From NCBI GenBank assembly GCA_950295325.1, contig OX485803.1, forward strand, positions 67,161,554 to 67,225,553: DNA of 64,000 bases, written 5' to 3'. Shown here piece by piece: positions 32,644-44,307 of the stretch; position 1 is the stretch's first letter; each line of letters opens with the position of its first letter. The translations under genes were made by a program, and so were the position numbers. The stretch is from Polytrichum commune (taxonomy: Eukaryota > Streptophyta > Polytrichopsida > Polytrichales > Polytrichaceae). A model generated the notes under the pieces. It ran no database searches and was not told the DNA's origin. It worked only from the letters and a program-made list of their open reading frames with translations.

Positions 32644-34119
32644 TCGCTCCCTAGGTACGCAAGTAGTGACGTAAATAAAGGTACCTAAACGCACCCAAGA
32701 GGATTTATTCTCATTAAAAGAAGGGAAAAACACATAAGTACTCATATTTGCAAGGGAGATCTTCCTTCGTCCACATCACCTCAGTACAAAAGCAAATGGA
32801 TGTACCCGTGGCTATAGCAACCAATGAAATCTATCGATTTCCTCGTCCTTTTCATCTTGAAATGGATTAAGGCACAAAGAACGGTCACGCAACTCTATGA
32901 ACGGCCAACGATGGTGGATGAATATTATTTATTTATGCTCCAATTGTACTTCAACGTACGTCGAGCCTCATCCGGCATGGGGTTCGTGGGGTCTAAATGT
33001 AGACTCATTTGTTGTGGATGAAAATGGCTCTAGTAAAAACAAGTTCCGTAGATGTCAAGGGTTGGTTTGTTCCAATTACACTCCATTATGTGTACACGGT
33101 TTTCAATGTCATTTTAAGAAGTGAATTGATCCAAAAATAAACATATGAAGACTTTAGATTAGTTCTCTCCATTTTCACCTTCCTAATAGACGGGTTTACA
33201 TGGGAATTACAAATGCATGGCTCTGTCATCCATTCAACAAAACCATCCTAAAACGGTAATTGGAGTCCCAAGGTAACTTCAAATAGTTGATTTCACACTT
33301 GATTTAGCTTGGAACATCTAAATTGCTTTAGTTGGCGACATTTGAGATTGGTCAACATACTTACCAGGGGCATCTTTTCAACATGGATGGATGAGAGGTA
33401 CACTCATATGCACCAATTTTCTCTCGCTATGTTAGGGTGTCTAGTACAAATCTCTTCCCTATGAGTTTATACTTAATGCATTCTAGTTCAATCCTACTTC
33501 TCACTAAACTAATTCAAAATCTCTATTGCTACATTGGATTGCCCACCATGAACAATCTCTTGTTTAATATTAACATGAACCACATTGAATTTTTTGTAGG
33601 AAATTGATGTGAGTAACTATTTTATTTATTGCTACATGTATCCTTTTAACTATGTTGCCATGAAACTACGTCCTTTTGGTAAATAATAAAAACTCTAGGA
33701 CAACCAAAGGGAAGACCCAAAGTCTTGAACCCACGTCATTCCCACCCTAACGAGACAACTAGAGTGGCCCTCATTGGTTTTCCCACATGTGGTAATAGGA
33801 TAACTTAACCTAATTGCAGGGTCAAATTTGTAAGAAAGGTAAAATTCCAAATTATAAGGGGTTCTCAATGTTTTCACTTTCAACTTAGATGGTTGCCATA
33901 ACTCCTTGCCCTCAATGAATCCGGTTTGGTTTTTAAACAACTACTAAGGAGAAAAATAGAAAAACAAATCTCCTATAAGTGGGTTGCTAATTCATCCCAA
34001 ATTAAACTCATTGAACTAATTCATAGTCCTTGATCCCGATTTAGAGATTATGTCGTGAAAGATAGCAATCATAAGCTATAAGCTACACTATATATTGTAT
34101 GCAATGCCATGAATTCTAT
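32644..34119. other. No gene seen; J fragment at 33340-33425
   Basis: 33340-33425 holds a J 3' part (GATGGATGAGAGGTACACTC followed by ATATGCACC). ORFs of 65, 75 and 81 codons have no domain. Confidence 0.4.
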
Positions 34120-34500
34120 TTGTCTTGCTCAACACTAATCATAAACAACTTGTGTTGTGTCACCATCACTAAATGTAAACCTACAATTATTTGTCATTCC
34201 TTGTAAAAAAACAAAATTAGGGCATTATAGATTTACAATATTGCAATTATCAATGTCAATGACTAAGTGGTTTTCCATCCGACTTTCAATCATCCATGAC
34301 AATATTTCATTGCATAAATGTTAGGAGGCAAGATTTACCAAACTTTGTTTCAACGTTTGCCATGGATCTCATTCAAATCTCAATCATCCATAACAAATTC
34401 TCGTAAAACTATTCACAAAAGGTGTCATTAGAAAAGTTACCGTAGTGACATAAAATACCATATGAGACTAAGTACAATATCCAATGTAGTAATCAACTTT
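34120..34500. repeat. Dispersed repeat I, copy 2
   Basis: TTGCTCAACACTAATCATAA, GTGTCACCATCACTAAATG, TTTGTCATTCCTTGTAAAA, CGACTTTCAATCATCCATGA, GTTACCGTAGTGACATAAAA: the order of 49.85-50.2 kb. Confidence 0.7.
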
Positions 34501-34534
34501 TGCACCGTCCCCCCTCCCCGGGGAGAGGGAAAAT

Positions 34535-34765
34535 TATTGTATGCAAGGGTACCTCTCATTCATCTAACATAAAAACTTGGAAATAGTATGCAGTCCAATG
34601 GTTACTGAATTTGGATTCATTCGTCACCGGAATTAGCTTCAAAGACCCTAAATTTGTCTAGTCAAAGTCATTTGAAATAAAATGTCAACGAACCTACAGA
34701 GGGTCGAGGTTTTTGCGTTGGATGGATTAGAGGGACCCTTGTATACAATAATTCCCTCTGTCCCT
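34535..34765 (+). repeat. Dispersed repeat J, copy 3
   Basis: TGCAAGGGTACCTCTCATTC, GTATGCAGTCCAATGGTTAC, GTCATTTGAAATAAAATGTC, GTTGGATGGATTAGAGGGAC. The 64-codon ORF is a by-product. Confidence 0.65.
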
Positions 34766-35229
34766 CAACTTGAGATTTGTGGCACTTACATAAACTCATC
34801 CATCATGGATGAAGGGCACTCAGTAGAAGAAGAAAAAAATTCCCTCCCAAATTATGAGCCAGTTCGTTCCAATTAAGATTCACTAGACTCATTCAGAGTC
34901 TCTGACTCTATTTTTGGAGTTGAATCGCATTGAAAAAGGACATCTACAAATAGTGGTTTTAATATAATTCACTACATTTTCACCTTCGCAATGGATGAGT
35001 GGACGGATGTTGTGACTTGTAAACATTCCACCCCAATAAACTCGAACAAACTTGGGGTCTAGCAAGTTTAGGGCGTACTATGAGAGCCGCTTTGCCGCAA
35101 CATGAGTGGCTATGGCCGTCCACAATACATGGACATGGCTTGGTGTACTTTTGTGGCCTAAAGAAGGGAATTGCAAGTACTCGTACACGTGTACACTACT
35201 TCCTTATTCATAATTTTCTAGGGCAAAGG
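34766..35229. other. No gene seen
   Basis: Nothing recognised; an 89-codon ORF (35080-35349) runs into the H repeat. Confidence 0.4.
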
Positions 35230-35237
35230 AAGGAGCA

Positions 35238-35472
35238 TGTGTACACCGTTATATGGTATTTAGTGTCACTAACTTTTTTGATATTACACAATGGTAAAAC
35301 TATTTCCTATTCATCTCATTTTCTAACCAACAAAGGCCGATTTGGTTGATTGGACGTTATAGAACATGAACATCCTTTACTTGGTAGAAACTTGCATTAA
35401 GAGTAAAAGGCTATAGCATTGCGTAACTCCAAATAGGAAGTGACACTAAATATCATAAAACGGTGTACCCTT
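35238..35472. mobile_element. Fold-back MITE family H, copy 3 (about 235 bp)
   Basis: Left arm GTGTACACCGTTATATGGTA, TTTAGTGTCACTAAC; right arm AGTGACACTAAATATCATAA, AACGGTGTACCC: about 50-bp imperfect terminal inverted repeats around an AT-rich core. Confidence 0.75.
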
Positions 35473-36954
35473 TTATCTATGTTCTTTACCGTCTTGTTTT
35501 TACCCCCCCCCCCCTTCCCCCGCCTTCTTCCTTAGAGAATGACAACGGCTCAAAGAAGAGGAACTTTAGAGGCACATCACATGGTTTTCATGGCAACGGC
35601 ACCTATTCTACGTCACAACACCAATGACTAGGGTCAGCTTTCCACTGCAAAAGAGGCCGATTTGAATTGCTAGTCGAATTTCGTGGTACGGGGTCACCGC
35701 CACAGTAACTCAAAGTAGATATATAGTGCTCAAAAATTGAAAGAGTAAGGTCAATCATCTTTGGTTTACGTTAGGGTTGAATGGGTTTAAGAGACTTTGG
35801 GCCCAAAACACCCCCTTATTAGATTGAAGTTTGTTATTGAAGGTGTTTCACACTTTGTAGTAAACCCATTCACGAAACATCCATAATGAGACAATCGGAT
35901 TCTCCCATGTGTGGATATAGTCTATTGAACACGGAAGCGTTTCGCCAAGAAACTCTTGGGTGGTCTCATCCAAAGCTTCAATTTCACTTCCGGAACGGTC
36001 GGCACATGGAAAAATCTATGTTTAGCCCGGATTTCATATTATTTTTTAGATTAAATTGTTTGGAGGTCGCAATAGTGCTATGATGGGTGACCATCTCACG
36101 ACCTTCAATTTTGATACACTACATTACGGTGAACCATCTTGTACTACTACTCACGTGTTTCATATCTTAGGAGAAGTGGACTAGTAAGTTAAAAGAAAAA
36201 ACACCATATAAGACCCATCAACTTCTTGATTCGAGGAGAGAGAGAGAGAATGTTGATGACTTTCTCCAACACGAAAAAGACCCATTCACCAACGTGGTTT
36301 AGGGACACTCTCGGAGATGCTCTTTTCTTCTTTTTGGATGGCGATGGGCCTTTTAAGGATCTTTTTTGGTTCCTTTTTTTTGAGGGGGGGGGGGTCTGAA
36401 TCTTTTAGGGAACTTTTTACTTTTTTAATTTAAGGGGGGAAAAAAAAAAAAACCACCACCACCACCACCAATGGGAGCCGGAAGTGTGTGATAAACTAGG
36501 TAAAAGCGTGCAGCTAACTTCTACCAATCCAAGTGGTCAGCCGGAGTGAGGTGAATGATGTGCATGTTGCATCATTGGTTATAATGGGCCTGCTCACTTA
36601 CGCCACACCACACGAGGCGAGGGTAAAGTGCCATGTGCACACACTTTGACATAGGGATGACTCGAAGGCGATCTTGTTCTTTATATGGGGCCGGCCATAA
36701 ATTCCAACGATCTATGCGGGAATAGTGTTATGGGATGTTGGGAGTTCAATCTGAATACGAGGCTCCTCGCATCGCTGATCACATGTCAGAAGATAACACA
36801 CACATAGGGTTCTGAGTATATGGTATGGAGCACAATGGTCCCCTAATACCTATTCCAAACAAACCATCTAACATTCATTTGGATAGATTGTATGAATCAG
36901 AGCATGTGTAATTTCTATGTAAGTGTTCAAAGTCACAAATCTCATTTGACCCTA
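35473..36954. other. No gene seen; homopolymers and a G fragment
   Basis: 12-C run at 35503-35514, G run at 36384-36394, A run near 36438-36451 followed by (CCA)n. 36080-36190 resembles the G minus end (CATATCTTAGGAGAAGTGGA). Confidence 0.4.
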
Positions 36955-37081
36955 CCTAACAGAAAGAGGAAATCATTGTATACGAGCGCACGTCTCATTC
37001 ATCCAACTTAAAAACCTGGATTTTGAATGCAACCCGGAGGTTAGTTGATTTCATACCATAATAAGCTTTAGAGACCCGAAT

Positions 37082-37083
<2 letters not shown>
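36955..37083 (+). repeat. Dispersed repeat J, left part
   Basis: ATACGAGCGCACGTCTCATT, CATCCAACTTAAAAACCTGG, TTAGAGACCCGAATTA; stops at the CT microsatellite. Confidence 0.6.

Positions 37084-37117
<34 letters not shown>
37084..37117 (+). repeat. (CT)n microsatellite
   Basis: About 17 uninterrupted CT units. Confidence 0.95.
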
Positions 37118-37119
<2 letters not shown>

Positions 37120-39034
37120 TCCACCCCCTCTTTCCCTCCCCCTCCCATCCCCCTCCCTCAAAACATAAAAAAACCTTGAATAATGTTGTTTGTTGGCATT
37201 TTGTCTCCTTCAATCAATGAGGTGAAATTTTACCGTTTCAAGCTTCATAGTAGATGGTATACTACAAAAGGTATAGGAAGTCAAAGTGAGTGTTCTCTTC
37301 ATCACCGATTAACCACGCATATATAGCGTCCCAATTGTGTTAACACTTGAACCTGTAATGATCAACTCCGAACTTCCCGATCGACTTGATCATGGGTCCA
37401 TGGATGACTTCTACCCTTCATTAGCCCCAAGATTTCATCCGTTTTGGAAAAGTTCAAGGTTAATTGGTATGCTAGGTGGGTTTGTAGTGAACCTAAACAC
37501 GTGGATTTCATGATAAACTGCATTGGTAATCAATAGAAAAATGGAATTCCAAGTGGTGAAAGCTGTGCAATGTTTTCCAGAGATGGAGTAGAGGAAATGA
37601 TGACGAACACAAGTTGTTTCATAATTTCATTTCATGTAAATAATAAGTTACATTTCCTCAAAGAGGCAAGTAAGTCAAAGAGTCTCCCTAGTTTGAGCAT
37701 CAAAATATCATACTCTACGCACAAATGCACACAAAACGGTTAACTCAATGGCACCCAAAAGTGATCGCAAGTGGGTGTGAAATAACTCTTATTTGGCCAA
37801 TCACTGCATTCTTTTTGGGCCACCACTTCAACACTTAATCATTTTGGGTCCACAAAAGAATCATTCTACCCCTAGTTTGTTGCACCAATAGTGGTCATTC
37901 ACCGTTTTCGATTTTTCCACCTTACAAAATGTCTGCAAACAGATGGAGGTTTAAATTTACGTATAGATGCATTCGAAGTAATCAGAGTTTGGGAACGTAA
38001 ACGTCTTTGCACACCACATTCATTACATTATTGAGCAGACTGTGTTCGTTCAAACTGAACGTTCATACTGAAGTTGCACTAGCTGCGACATCCCATGGTC
38101 ATATTCTCGGGCCCCACATGAACAAATGCACACTGCTTAATGATGTTATGTTGGCAAGACATCTGAGGTTCAAATTATTTATGTTCTGGTGCAGCTTCTG
38201 ATGAAACTTCATAATGTGGCTTCAGATATTGCAACATACAAATTTCAACTAAGCATTCATGACGAGAGACGAACTCGATTGGTCAAAGGCCGGTCAACTA
38301 TGTCTCCAACTAGGACCTAGTTGTGATCAAATACTACATTCAGAAAATCCCATGCACCGGAATTTGCTGAAATTTGCTTATGAGATAGTCTACCCTCTCA
38401 ATGTAAAAGATGGTATGGGTGCATGTTGGAGTCAATCGACTCTCCAATTTGTCTTTGCACCCAATAGACTTAATTTGAACAAAAACAAAGTCATTTTGCT
38501 CATTTAATTATAACATTACTCAACAACAAGTTGTTGCACCATAGGGCGGGGGAATTTGCGAGCATAATGTCCCTTTTATGTTGGGTCTCTTACAAAACGA
38601 AAAGTCTTCGGTCTCAGTATTGTCCAGTACGTGCCTTCGAACCAACATCTGAAATTTTTCGGAGCTTCCCTTACTAGGGATGAAATGTCTTTGTATCTAT
38701 TAATTTGTGTGAGATGTTACCAGTGACCCCACATGGTCCAACCACATGTTGAACAAGTCCATGCCACTACTAACCATGATTAGTGTGTAGAAATCGCCCA
38801 TTTATCTCCACCCATACTTAGCTTCCAACCTCACAACTAGTGGTCCCATTAGGACGGGAGCAACCCAGTGATGGGTTGATCACACTAGCAACTTCTGACA
38901 CCATCCGTCGGCATCCCTAGTTGTACAAGTGTGAAAAGTGGGTGGACCATCATCTATTTCTGAACATAATCCCCCAACAATTTCACGGCTAGAACCGGAC
39001 GGTGGTTTTGGTGTGATTGGGACATGAGGCTCGG
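37118..39034. other. 1.9 kb without a recognisable gene
   Basis: ORFs of 64, 82 and 62 codons have no domain. No known repeat recognised. Confidence 0.4.
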
Positions 39035-39037
39035 TAA

Positions 39038-39468
39038 GAGCATCCTCAGTCCTGATAGCCTGGCTCACGGCAACGGTAACTGGCGGGCGTGAGAGCCTGG
39101 GGTTCGGGCCAATGCCCTCGCTACCCGTCCCGTTATTGTGCGGGTCCCGTCAAATGACCTCCCGCTCTCGGCACTTTTTTTTTGTTTGACGTGAGAAATT
39201 GTCCTCCCGGTACTGGTACTGGCAAAGGCCACCATGGCACACGTTCCGGCGTTGGAGGAAGCATTTGCTCCTCCTCATCACACTCCTGGAGAAACCTAGA
39301 CCTAATCGGTCCAAGTAACCCCAAACTCCGGCGATCCACCTGGCTGCCGGGGGCGCTTGCCGGGCGTGGCATTGGACCCCCCTCCCGCCTCTTCCACCCG
39401 CTCCTTCGCGGGGCTCCCTGCAAACGCCCCTGCCGGGAGCGCTTACAGGGTCAGCACTGAGGATGCTC
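39038..39468. mobile_element. GC-rich MITE (431 bp) with TAA target duplication
   Basis: Inverted ends GAGCATCCTCAGTCCTGA ... TCAGCACTGAGGATGCTC, flanked by TAA (39035-39037, 39469-39471). The inside is strongly GC-rich against an AT-rich background and is open on both strands (92 codons plus, 96 codons minus). Unlike the other MITEs here it may have captured a gene fragment. The minus frame holds FLQECDEEEQMLPPTPERVP, which I do not recognise. Ends of the GAGCATCC type with TAA duplications fit the PIF/Harbinger group. Confidence 0.85.
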
Positions 39469-39471
39469 TAA

Positions 39472-39999
39472 GGTTGTGACCCCTTGGAAATTTCAAAATT
39501 AATGCTTTCTATACATAATCCAAACTCATCATAACACATGTATATATATAACACTTATCCATTCTTAATCACAAGGCTTGTCATATCCTGTGCAAGGCCC
39601 ACATTATACCTTATGCGAAATCAACGCGCGTCATGTGGATGTATGCCTCATTGAGACCCGTGCTAAATCAACCCAAGAACTTTGGTATTAAATTCTTGTA
39701 TTGAGAGTCCTAGTAATACACACAGGCTTTTTAATCTTCTAATTTAACGAATACTACAATATGCCCATTTTGCTTGTGGCTGAGTCACTCCTATTTCAGA
39801 TGTACATCCACCGAGTCTTATCCACACAACTAAAAATATATCCATGCCAGCTAACTTGAAAGGAAGAAAAAAGAAGAAGAAGCGCGTACTGTATGTAGAA
39901 GGGGGATATACTCCTAAAGGATTTATGTTCTTTTATTGTCTTTGTTTTTTGGCCTTCTTGTCTCCGTGTGATTCTGGCATTTAAAAGGGTACATTATAC
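39472..39999. other. No gene seen
   Basis: AT-rich, nothing recognised. Confidence 0.4.
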
Positions 40000-40685
40000 A
40001 AGGTAGAGGGTGCTTGAACCAACATTTTCAAGCTATAGCACGTACATATGGGTTGACATTGACAAAGAGAGCATATTAGCTTTTGGGCAAAACATATGTA
40101 TAAAGAAAGAAAGAAAGAAAAAGTTAGCATTGATTGAATGTTTGATGAACATTTAAAGTCAAAACCACCAGCTTCCTTAAAACTGATCCTTAGGTCATGT
40201 GTATGATGACCCCCACCTTCATTGCCTAGAACTAACACAACATAGTTGGGTACTAGACCCAAGCTAGATCTAAAGCCCAACATGGCCACCTTCATGATCC
40301 CACCTGGTTCAATTATAGAACTGTCCCCTTGCATCCATAAAATTGAGCCCCTTTGCGCCCATAACTAACCCCCTTTGGCTTTGTGGGCTTAAAATCGTTT
40401 GCCATGTGCAAGGAATGGCTAGAATACACATTGACTCGCCACCCTAAACGCACCTTGAAGCAACTTGAGAGAGAGTGGAGCCCGTAACCTACCCTACATG
40501 GAGGTAGTGGAGGCCAGAATGTGTTGGCGTCACATATGGCACTAGTGACACCTAAACCCGTCACTTTGTGGCCCAAGCACTCCTTTTCCATAGGGAATGG
40601 TTGAAGGTAGTAGGGTGTTGGTGATTGGGAGGCGTTTACATGTGTTGCTTTTGGGTTGGGTGTTGGTTCAAGCACCCTCTACCTT
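40000..40685. mobile_element. DNA-transposon-like element with 25-bp perfect inverted ends (686 bp)
   Basis: The left end (40000-40024) starts AAGGTAGAGGGTGCTTG and the right end (40661-40685) is its exact complement over 25 bp. No target duplication was resolved: left flank ...ACATTATAC, right flank ATGTATC... Two overlapping minus-strand ORFs (40313-40675, 120 codons; 39981-40334, 117 codons) almost fill it but have no recognisable domain and probably reflect chance openness. Superfamily not assigned. Confidence 0.8.
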
Positions 40686-41399
40686 ATGTATCAAACAACT
40701 CTTTGGGTAACACACATAAACCAAAATAGGATATTTATATAAAGAAAACTACTACGGAGCCAAAGCAATTGCATAACATTACTCAACACTAGGGTGTTGC
40801 ACCTTTAGTGTTGGGAATTATGGTAGAATCATTCCCTCCTTATGTTATGCCACACCTTCACAAAATGGAAATTACTTAGCCCGAGTATTGTTTGTTATGT
40901 TCGTCAAACCAACAACTAGATTGGCATCATTATTGTGTTTACATAGTTTTCTCTGATTAGTTTGATATATGTGTCTACTTATTGGTGGAGTTGTTGTGTG
41001 GTCGACGTGGTTGGGTTGGGGACATAGATAGTTTGACTCACCATCGCACTAGGCTAGCCTTGGGGCTTCCTCCTAAGAAAAACACATCACACCAAGTTGC
41101 ATGAGTATTGTTATGTGCAAAGTTGAATGATCATCATATTAAACCATAAAGTCATAAAAGTGAGGACTAACTCAAGCTTTTTGAAGGAATCATTCTCTCA
41201 TATCTACCATTTATAGTAACTATTTTAGTGACTTGATTCTATTCTAGAGAGGGAAGTCATTCTAATCTACTCCAGGGTAACAAAATGTTCAAATATTTTA
41301 TTGTATTTGAGTCTATTTGGGGAGAACACATGTGTTCAAAAAACGAGGAGAAACATGTGCACATGTTTAAGACCCGCTCATGTTATGCATGATGACATC
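40686..41399. other. No gene seen
   Basis: AT-rich, nothing recognised. Confidence 0.4.
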
Positions 41400-41620
41400 A
41401 TCATTCCAATTTGCAAAAGTGACATGTGGTCCAATCTCGAACACGTAGTCCAACCTCTTTTAAAGATATGTAATTTTTAATGTTCATTCTTAAAATCCAC
41501 ACCTAATCACACACCACTCAAATATAGATGTCCATTCAAAATAAGTAACCAAATTAAGGATCTCTACCTTAGATGTTCACATACTACCCCAATCACGTAT
41601 CCTTCACAATCAACATCATG
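41400..41620 (+). repeat. Dispersed repeat G, partial
   Basis: CACGTAGTCCAACCTCTTTT, AATGTTCATTCTTAAAATCC, CACACCACTCAAATATAGAT. Confidence 0.6.
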
Positions 41621-41792
41621 CTTAGAATAGTTTATAAATAGTTATTCACGGTTTTGGAAACTCCTGAAGTACTAGGGCAGTGTGGTGAGTCATTAGTGGT
41701 ACCCACGTGCATGAAATTCCTTAGGATTTGTTGTGGTGCAGTTATTGGATGCTTTACCATAACCAATGAGATGATGGATATGGCAAGACTAA

Positions 41793-42292
41793 GGGCCACT
41801 TCACACACGAGGCAAGAGCCGTGACCATGAGATTGTGAGAGCCCAAGAAAAAGTGTCCAAAGGCCGTCCCAAACACACCTCCAAAATCATGTAGTGTGGT
41901 CACGGACCCTCAAGTGTAGTGTGAAGTCATATGTGCCTCGGCCCTCAACCAAAGGCTATTTCAATGAATTTCTATTCATGCAGGTCCTCACACATGATGA
42001 AATAAAATTAACAAACGGTTGTGAGCGTTCGGAGTGCTATGGTCCCCTGGTTTTGTGTAAAGCCTACCTCCAAGAGGTGGTTTTTGTGAATAGTCCAAGT
42101 GACCATGAAACATGACCCATTCGATGCCATGTAGGAATCCATGTGGACTTTACATCCATCTTGCATTCACATACTCCGTTGGTCCCTCAATCGTAGTGTG
42201 AAGTGAACTTGGACCGGCTCCGCCTTTTCCACCAATGAGAGTGCTTGAAGTGTAATGGCAACGGCCTCTCAGTCTTGTGTGTGAAGTGGCCC
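41793..42292 (+). mobile_element. MITE family A, copy 4 (500 bp, complete)
   Basis: GGGCCACTTCACACACGAG ... CTTGTGTGTGAAGTGGCCC. Flanks are CTAA (left) and AAAG (right), so the 3-bp duplication may be TAA with one change. Best-preserved copy with internal blocks in order. The 73-codon ORF is not a gene. Confidence 0.92.
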
Positions 42293-42361
42293 AAAGGGCA
42301 CCTGTTTACTTTGTCCAACAAATCCGACATGGGTTTAATTGCCAATCCTTCCCCAAACACA

Positions 42362-42638
42362 CTAGATTGTTTTGTCTAGTTAGTGTTAGTGGAAAATTCA
42401 TGTGGGTTGGAATTTAACGTGGCCCAAACCAATTTTATAGTACATGCCTTGGTTAGCATAGTAATTATATAAGGCTTGTCTTGTATTGAATTTTTATCCA
42501 AATATGCAAACGAAAAAAACCACACTAATTTTATACACTAAAAACTATAGTGGGCCACTTCAAATTTAAATAAATAAATAAAATAGTGCATGTACTTGCA
42601 AATGAGTGTGGCCACACTATTTAGACAAAACAATGTAC
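42362..42638. mobile_element. MITE family L, copy 2
   Basis: CTAGATTGTTTTGTCTAGTT at the left and TTTAGACAAAACAATGTAC at the right. The interior (TTCATGTGGGTTGGAATTTA, CAAATATGCAAAC) parallels L copy 1. Confidence 0.75.
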
Positions 42639-43200
42639 TCATTGTGTTGCACAAGCATAACACTCTTCAATTGCTATTAGCCATTCCATTATGTTAACAT
42701 TCAATGACAACGTTTCATTCAAATCTCACTCGTTTTTTAAGTTGATTCTACTTTATGATAAGCATATGTAAGGCATACTTTTAGCACCTTACATGACATA
42801 TTCCTGGCCCCACCCAACCTAGTTACTCAACTGAATAATGTTATGAATCGGGTTTACCCACTAAATGAATTAAAATGTAATTAAAAAATTAAGTAAATTG
42901 ATAGATGCTCTCCAAACACACACGAAGGTTGCTTTTTTTTGTACCAATAGAATATGAATTGGTGGCCAACAGAGGTACACGGAGAAGTTGAAACTTAAGG
43001 AGGGAGTTGACCACCTCTATTCTCATGAATTAGAAATTGACTTCCATTTAAGCAAGGAAGATTCCATTTATAAAATCATGTTGGTATGGACATGAGGTTG
43101 TCTTATTTTGTTGTAATTGTTTTAGGCTCAAACGCTCTTATTGGGGACCACATTTCCACTAGACCCTCTTTACCTTGGTAATAGTGGTGGGGGCCTCAAC
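42639..43200. other. No gene seen
   Basis: AT-rich, nothing recognised. Confidence 0.4.
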
Positions 43201-43445
43201 TCAAAGAGGTTCAATTGATTTTAGTTATATCATATGGTAGAAAAAATTGTTCAATGACTTTCTTGTTGGAAATATATATATATATATATAAAGGTCCATT
43301 TGTTTCATGATTTTTATTTTTGTATTTAGTGCAAGCATTTATCACGTTAAAATAGATCACATAGTATAAATACATGAGTCCGTTTTCTAGCCTATTGTTA
43401 ATACATGTAGATTTTTTTTCTCTAGTAATTGTCTTGTACATAAGG
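43200..43445 (+). repeat. LTR-like fragment with a TATA-type promoter word
   Basis: Parallels 55915-56140: TTGTTCAATGACTTTCTTG / ATGTTCAATGAGTTTCTCA; GCATTTATCACGTT / GCATTTATCACATT; AGTATAAATACATGAG / AGTATAAATACTTGAA; TTTTCTAG then TGTTAATAC in both. An (AT)n run lies at 43273-43290. Could be solo LTR debris or another promoter-bearing repeat. Confidence 0.5.
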
Positions 43446-44044
43446 AATTATATTTTATAAACACCCACGCACATCTTTCAAGTTTCCAATGAAGAGTCCA
43501 TCCCCTCTGGGATGGGTCTCACATGGAGACCCTTAGACATGTAAGAGTTAACCTCAACAATATTGTATTCAACTCCATAGGGAAGTCAATGACTTGCAAA
43601 TTCTCGATGCAAATTACACAAACATCTAAGATAGAGTTAGAAACAAATGTGCTAAAAAGGCAAGCAAGGGTGGATTTCTTCCTTCAGATTTTGCCACATG
43701 TCATGCTCACAATGGCTAAGGCCCACTTGCATTCCATATGGAAATGACATCCGGCATTAATAAAGATGACATAGAGCAGCCTCTCCGGTATATTTTAGTG
43801 GTAATGGGCTTCATCAAAGTGATTCTCTGACTGTAAATGTTGACCATTCCATTCACTATAGCACTATTAAAGCAAGTGTTAGGGGATTGGCATTCATGAA
43901 TTCCAACTGTGCAGTTTTATAAAGAGTTCCTTCTAGTGTTGGTGCTGTTTCTTTTGTGTACCCGTGGATTCTAAATTAGGCACTGAATTCAAAAATTGAT
44001 ACCGATTGGGTCATGGCTTTTGTACAAGTCATCAACATCCATAA
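43446..44044. other. No gene seen
   Basis: A 74-codon ORF at 43523 shows no domain. Confidence 0.4.
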
Positions 44045-44307
44045 ACAAACAAATAAATAACCAACGTCAGGGAATCCGATGTGAATTTGAGCCTGTCGGC
44101 CCTACCATGCTCAAGATTCCTCTTGGTGCATAATGGGGATTACTGCCTACCTTGCGGTAGGTGGGCTCTTGGCTTCCTACCTGCTTAGCTAGATTTTTCC
44201 CGTCAAATGAAGAGAAGATTTCACAACAAGGATCGAACTGTCAACCACTCCATTCGGAAATGGGTACCTCTCCACTATCACCCAGTAGTTTAGGGTCATC
44301 TCGGACC
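44045..44307 (-). mobile_element. SINE-2, copy 1
   Basis: On the minus strand: GGTCCGAGATGACCCTAAAC at the 5' end, A-box-like TGATAGTGGAGAGGTACC, B-box-like GGTTGACAGTTCGATCC, then the body to GACGTTGG and a TTATTTATTTGTTTG tail. Matches 46618-46866 closely. The 122-124-codon ORFs on both strands cross it and are spurious. Confidence 0.8.

Noticed and set aside
40313..40675. Two overlapping minus ORFs (120 and 117 codons) as genes
   Set aside because: They lie wholly or mostly within a 686-bp inverted-repeat element and have no recognisable domain; one runs out of the element.
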